Shown piece after piece: positions 7,062 to 8,854 of a stretch of 8,854 nucleotides of DNA. Both the position numbers and the translations under genes were made by a program. Each line of letters opens with the position of its first letter. Positions within the stretch are counted from its first letter, which is position 1. The notes below the pieces were generated by a model. That model saw only the letters and a program-made list of their open reading frames with translations. It did no database searches and was not told the DNA's origin. The DNA lies in the NCBI GenBank assembly GCA_002299425.1, contig DBNW01000011.1, positions 771-9,624 of the forward strand, in the 5' to 3' direction. The DNA comes from Methylococcaceae bacterium UBA662. GTDB taxonomy: Bacteria; Pseudomonadota; Gammaproteobacteria; Methylococcales; Methylomonadaceae.

Positions 7062-7833
7062 CCTGTCCCCCTGTCATTGTCATGATTACCGCTTCGGCCA
7101 GTGCTGCATCGGTGGCTTGCCGCGCTACCGTTACCCGTTTAAAACCCAATTCTTGGGCGATTTTTGCAAGCCGTAAGGAAATCACCACCAGCGGTACGGC
7201 CCATAGTTTTTGCTGGTATGTGCTGCCTAGTAGGGTCGATAGGTTTTCCAGAGCCGCGCCGCAGGTCACGGTGATCGCCGCTAATTGGCCCTGAGCTAGC
7301 AGTGACCGGGCTTCGGTGCAATCAACCTGGGGTACGCACCGCCGATAAACCTCAAGGTAAGCAACCGTTGCCCCGCGTCTGGTTAAGGCTTCGGCCAGAT
7401 ACTCACGCCCACCTTGGCCACGGACAATTAAAATTTTTTTCCGTTCCAGTCGCTGCATCGGCGGCGTCGCCAACAAAGACTCACTGGTAAAGGGCGGCGG
7501 GGACAACAGGTCGACAGCGATGCCGAAGTGGCACAGTGCTGCCGCCGTTGCCTGGCCTATAGCCGCCACAGCCGGTGACGGGGCGACCAGTTTGCTAGCG
7601 TGCAGTGGCATCGAAAAATTAACCGCATTGGCACTGACAAAAATAAGCCATTGATACCCGTCAACGCTCGCTAACACCTGCGCTACTTGGGCTGAATCGG
7701 CAACCGGTGCAATCGCTAGAGCCGGCAACAGCACCGGCTGCCCGCCGTGTTCGGCAATGAGGCGGGCTAGGTTTTCGGCTTGATGTTGCGGCCGGGTTAG
7801 CAGAATTTTTTCACCGTTCAGGGGCCTATTCAT
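7045..7833 (-). CDS. hemD: Uroporphyrinogen-III synthase
   Basis: Predicted 262-residue cytosolic enzyme that inverts ring D and closes hydroxymethylbilane to uroporphyrinogen III, the branch point for heme, siroheme and cobalamin. The family is weakly conserved, but its landmarks are present in order: KILLTRP at residues 9-15, FVSANAV at 65-71, AAIGQATAAAL at 90-100, ILIVRGQGGREYLAEAL at 134-150, the linker EVYRR at 161-165 with the conserved Tyr163, VTCGAALENL at 189-198 (commonly T-S at this position; here Cys replaces Ser), and VISLRLAKIAQELGFKRVTVA at 217-237. These cover both halves of the two-lobed fold. The ATG overlaps the hemC stop by 4 bp (ATGA). The last codons overlap hemX by 17 bp and carry its ribosome binding site. 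Confidence 0.95.
   Translation of the reverse strand: MNRPLNGEKILLTRPQHQAENLARLIAEHGGQPVLLPALAIAPVADSAQVAQVLASVDGYQWLIFVSANAVNFSMPLHASKLVAPSPAVAAIGQATAAALCHFGIAVDLLSPPPFTSESLLATPPMQRLERKKILIVRGQGGREYLAEALTRRGATVAYLEVYRRCVPQVDCTEARSLLAQGQLAAITVTCGAALENLSTLLGSTYQQKLWAVPLVVISLRLAKIAQELGFKRVTVARQATDAALAEAVIMTMTGGQGDRND
7067..7072 (-). promoter_or_regulatory. Ribosome binding site of hemX, inside hemD
   Basis: On the minus strand AGGGGG lies 5 nt before the GTG at 7061. It is one of the clearest Shine-Dalgarno sequences in the window and supports the GTG start of hemX despite the overlap with hemD. Confidence 0.6.
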
Positions 7834-8756
7834 TCAAGTAGCGCTTGCAAAATTTTGTCGGCACCCTGGCTAAGCAAATGGTCGGCCACCTGTTTGCCTA
7901 AGGCTTGGTACTCGGCAGCAGGGGCTGAAGCCGCACTGCGAATAATTAAAGTGCCCTGCGGGTTGCCAACCAGCCCGCGCAAATGCAAGTGTCCGGCCTG
8001 CAATTGAGCGAAACCTGCAATCGGCACTTGGCAGCCGCCCTGCAAACGGCTGTTCATGGCCCGCTCCGCCGCCACGCACAGCCCGGTTTCCTCATCGTGC
8101 AAGGCCGCTACCAAGGCGTTGGTTTGCCTGTCGTCAATACGGCATTGTATGCCAATCGCCCCTTGCCCAATGGCGGGCAAGCTGGTTTCCGGAGCCAGAA
8201 TTTCGGTAATCCGCCCGCACAAACCCAAACGCTTCAGGCCGGCCGCCGCCAGAATAATGGCATCGTACGCATTGCCATCAAGCTTAGCCAAGCGGGTGTT
8301 GACGTTGCCGCGTAACGGGATGATTTCGGCATCGGGCAACCAGCTTTTCAGTTGGCATTGCCGACGCAGGCTGGAAGTGCCAATTTTGGCGGTGGCAGGC
8401 AATTGGGCAAAACAACCGTACCGATTAGAAACTAAAGCATCGCAAGGGTCTTCGCGGGCCAATATAGCGGCTAAGTGCAAGCCTTCGGGAAAAGTCACCG
8501 GCACATCTTTCATGGAATGGACGGCAATGTCGGCTTCTGCGGCCAGCAAGCCCTGCTCCAATTCCTTGACAAACAGCCCCTTACCGCCAATTTTAGCCAG
8601 CGGTGCATCCAGGATTTTATCGCCCTGAGTGACCATTTTTACCAGCTCAACGGCCACCTTAGGAAAAATAGCTTGCAACCGCTGCGCGACGTGTTCGGCT
8701 TGCCACAAGGCCAGCGGGCTTTGGCGGGTAGCGATACGGATTAGTGTGGTACTCAA
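7830..8756 (-). CDS. hemC: Porphobilinogen deaminase (hydroxymethylbilane synthase)
   Basis: Predicted 308-residue cytosolic enzyme that joins four porphobilinogen units into hydroxymethylbilane, using a covalently bound dipyrromethane cofactor. Key residues fall at the same numbers as in E. coli HemC: R11 in RIATRQSPLALWQ (7-19), the catalytic D84 in HSMKDVP (80-86), R131 and R132 in GTSSLRR (126-132), and the cofactor-binding C242 in LQGGCQVPIAG (238-248). This agreement supports the TTG start at 8756; no ATG or GTG in this frame lies close upstream. The Shine-Dalgarno is poor (ATGGG about 10 nt upstream). A slightly upstream ATG on the same strand is out of frame. It is the first gene of the hemCDXY operon and is followed by hemD with a 4-bp overlap. 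Confidence 0.96.
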   Translation of the reverse strand: MSTTLIRIATRQSPLALWQAEHVAQRLQAIFPKVAVELVKMVTQGDKILDAPLAKIGGKGLFVKELEQGLLAAEADIAVHSMKDVPVTFPEGLHLAAILAREDPCDALVSNRYGCFAQLPATAKIGTSSLRRQCQLKSWLPDAEIIPLRGNVNTRLAKLDGNAYDAIILAAAGLKRLGLCGRITEILAPETSLPAIGQGAIGIQCRIDDRQTNALVAALHDEETGLCVAAERAMNSRLQGGCQVPIAGFAQLQAGHLHLRGLVGNPQGTLIIRSAASAPAAEYQALGKQVADHLLSQGADKILQALLE

Positions 8757-8785
8757 CGGAAAAACCCATAGTAAAAAATCTGTCC

Positions 8786-8791
8786 ATTGTA
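8786..8791 (-). promoter_or_regulatory. Candidate -10 element of the hemCDXY promoter
   Basis: TACAAT on the minus strand lies 30 bp before the hemC TTG, which would give a leader of about 20-25 nt. No good -35 hexamer is found 16-18 bp upstream (CAGACT, GCAGAC and GGCAGA all match poorly), so the promoter may be weak or activator-dependent. A second hexamer, TACTAT at 8768-8773, would leave almost no leader and is less likely. Confidence 0.4.
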
Positions 8792-8804
8792 CCCCTATTA
8801 GGGG
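8792..8804. promoter_or_regulatory. Palindrome in the hemC promoter spacer, possible operator
   Basis: CCCCTA and TAGGGG flank a single T, making a perfect 13-nt inverted repeat directly next to the candidate -10 element of hemC. A repressor bound here would block RNA polymerase. The motif does not match any operator I can name with confidence. Confidence 0.35.
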
Positions 8805-8854
8805 CTGAGTCTGCCAGCATTTTAGCGGCCGCCCAGGGCAATCGCGCTTAAATT

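Noticed and set aside
7960..7980. Inverted repeat GCGGGTTGCCAACCAGCCCGC-like stretch in hemC
   Set aside because: It lies within a well-conserved coding region and is explained by GC-rich codons; no T-run or regulatory context.
8659..8841. A 60-residue minus-strand ORF overlapping the start of hemC
   Set aside because: It is out of frame with hemC, has no recognisable motif, and runs through the candidate promoter and the hemC start region.

Overview
The window looks like a chromosomal segment from a gammaproteobacterium with moderate to high G+C. The evidence is a compact hemC-hemD-hemX-hemY operon in the usual gammaproteobacterial order, next to a PepN of the E. coli type. The exosortase-A-type O-glycosylation ligase suggests an environmental, exopolysaccharide-forming lineage; a methanotroph of the Methylococcales is my guess, but no gene here proves it.

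Layout. Positions 2-937 (+) hold the C-terminal third of aminopeptidase N, cut by the left edge. Positions 1030-4575 (+) hold three surface-glycan type genes: a PAPS-type sulfotransferase, a CE4 polysaccharide deacetylase with its catalytic motifs intact, and a multi-spanning ligase of the Wzy/WaaL group that resembles the 'putative O-glycosylation ligase, exosortase A-associated' family. Large parts of the sulfotransferase and ligase genes read as more AT-rich than the flanking pepN and hem genes, and the three are separated by gaps of 70-270 bp rather than tightly packed. The 266-bp gap before the ligase holds two hairpins followed by T-runs. The second overlaps a competing hairpin, which resembles an attenuator or pseudoknot.

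Positions 4609-8756 (-) hold the heme operon, transcribed toward the ligase: hemC (porphobilinogen deaminase, TTG start), hemD (uroporphyrinogen-III synthase), hemX and hemY (membrane proteins of heme biogenesis). Every junction overlaps (4, 17 and 4 bp), so the four are almost certainly translated from one transcript. HemC polymerises porphobilinogen to hydroxymethylbilane and HemD closes it to uroporphyrinogen III. HemX and HemY are membrane partners of less certain function. A candidate promoter lies just upstream of hemC, with a perfect 13-nt palindrome in its spacer.

I found no tRNA, rRNA, CRISPR array, transposase or phage gene. No wholly new system is evident. The most interesting parts are the small sulfation/deacetylation/ligation gene set and the structured leader before the ligase.
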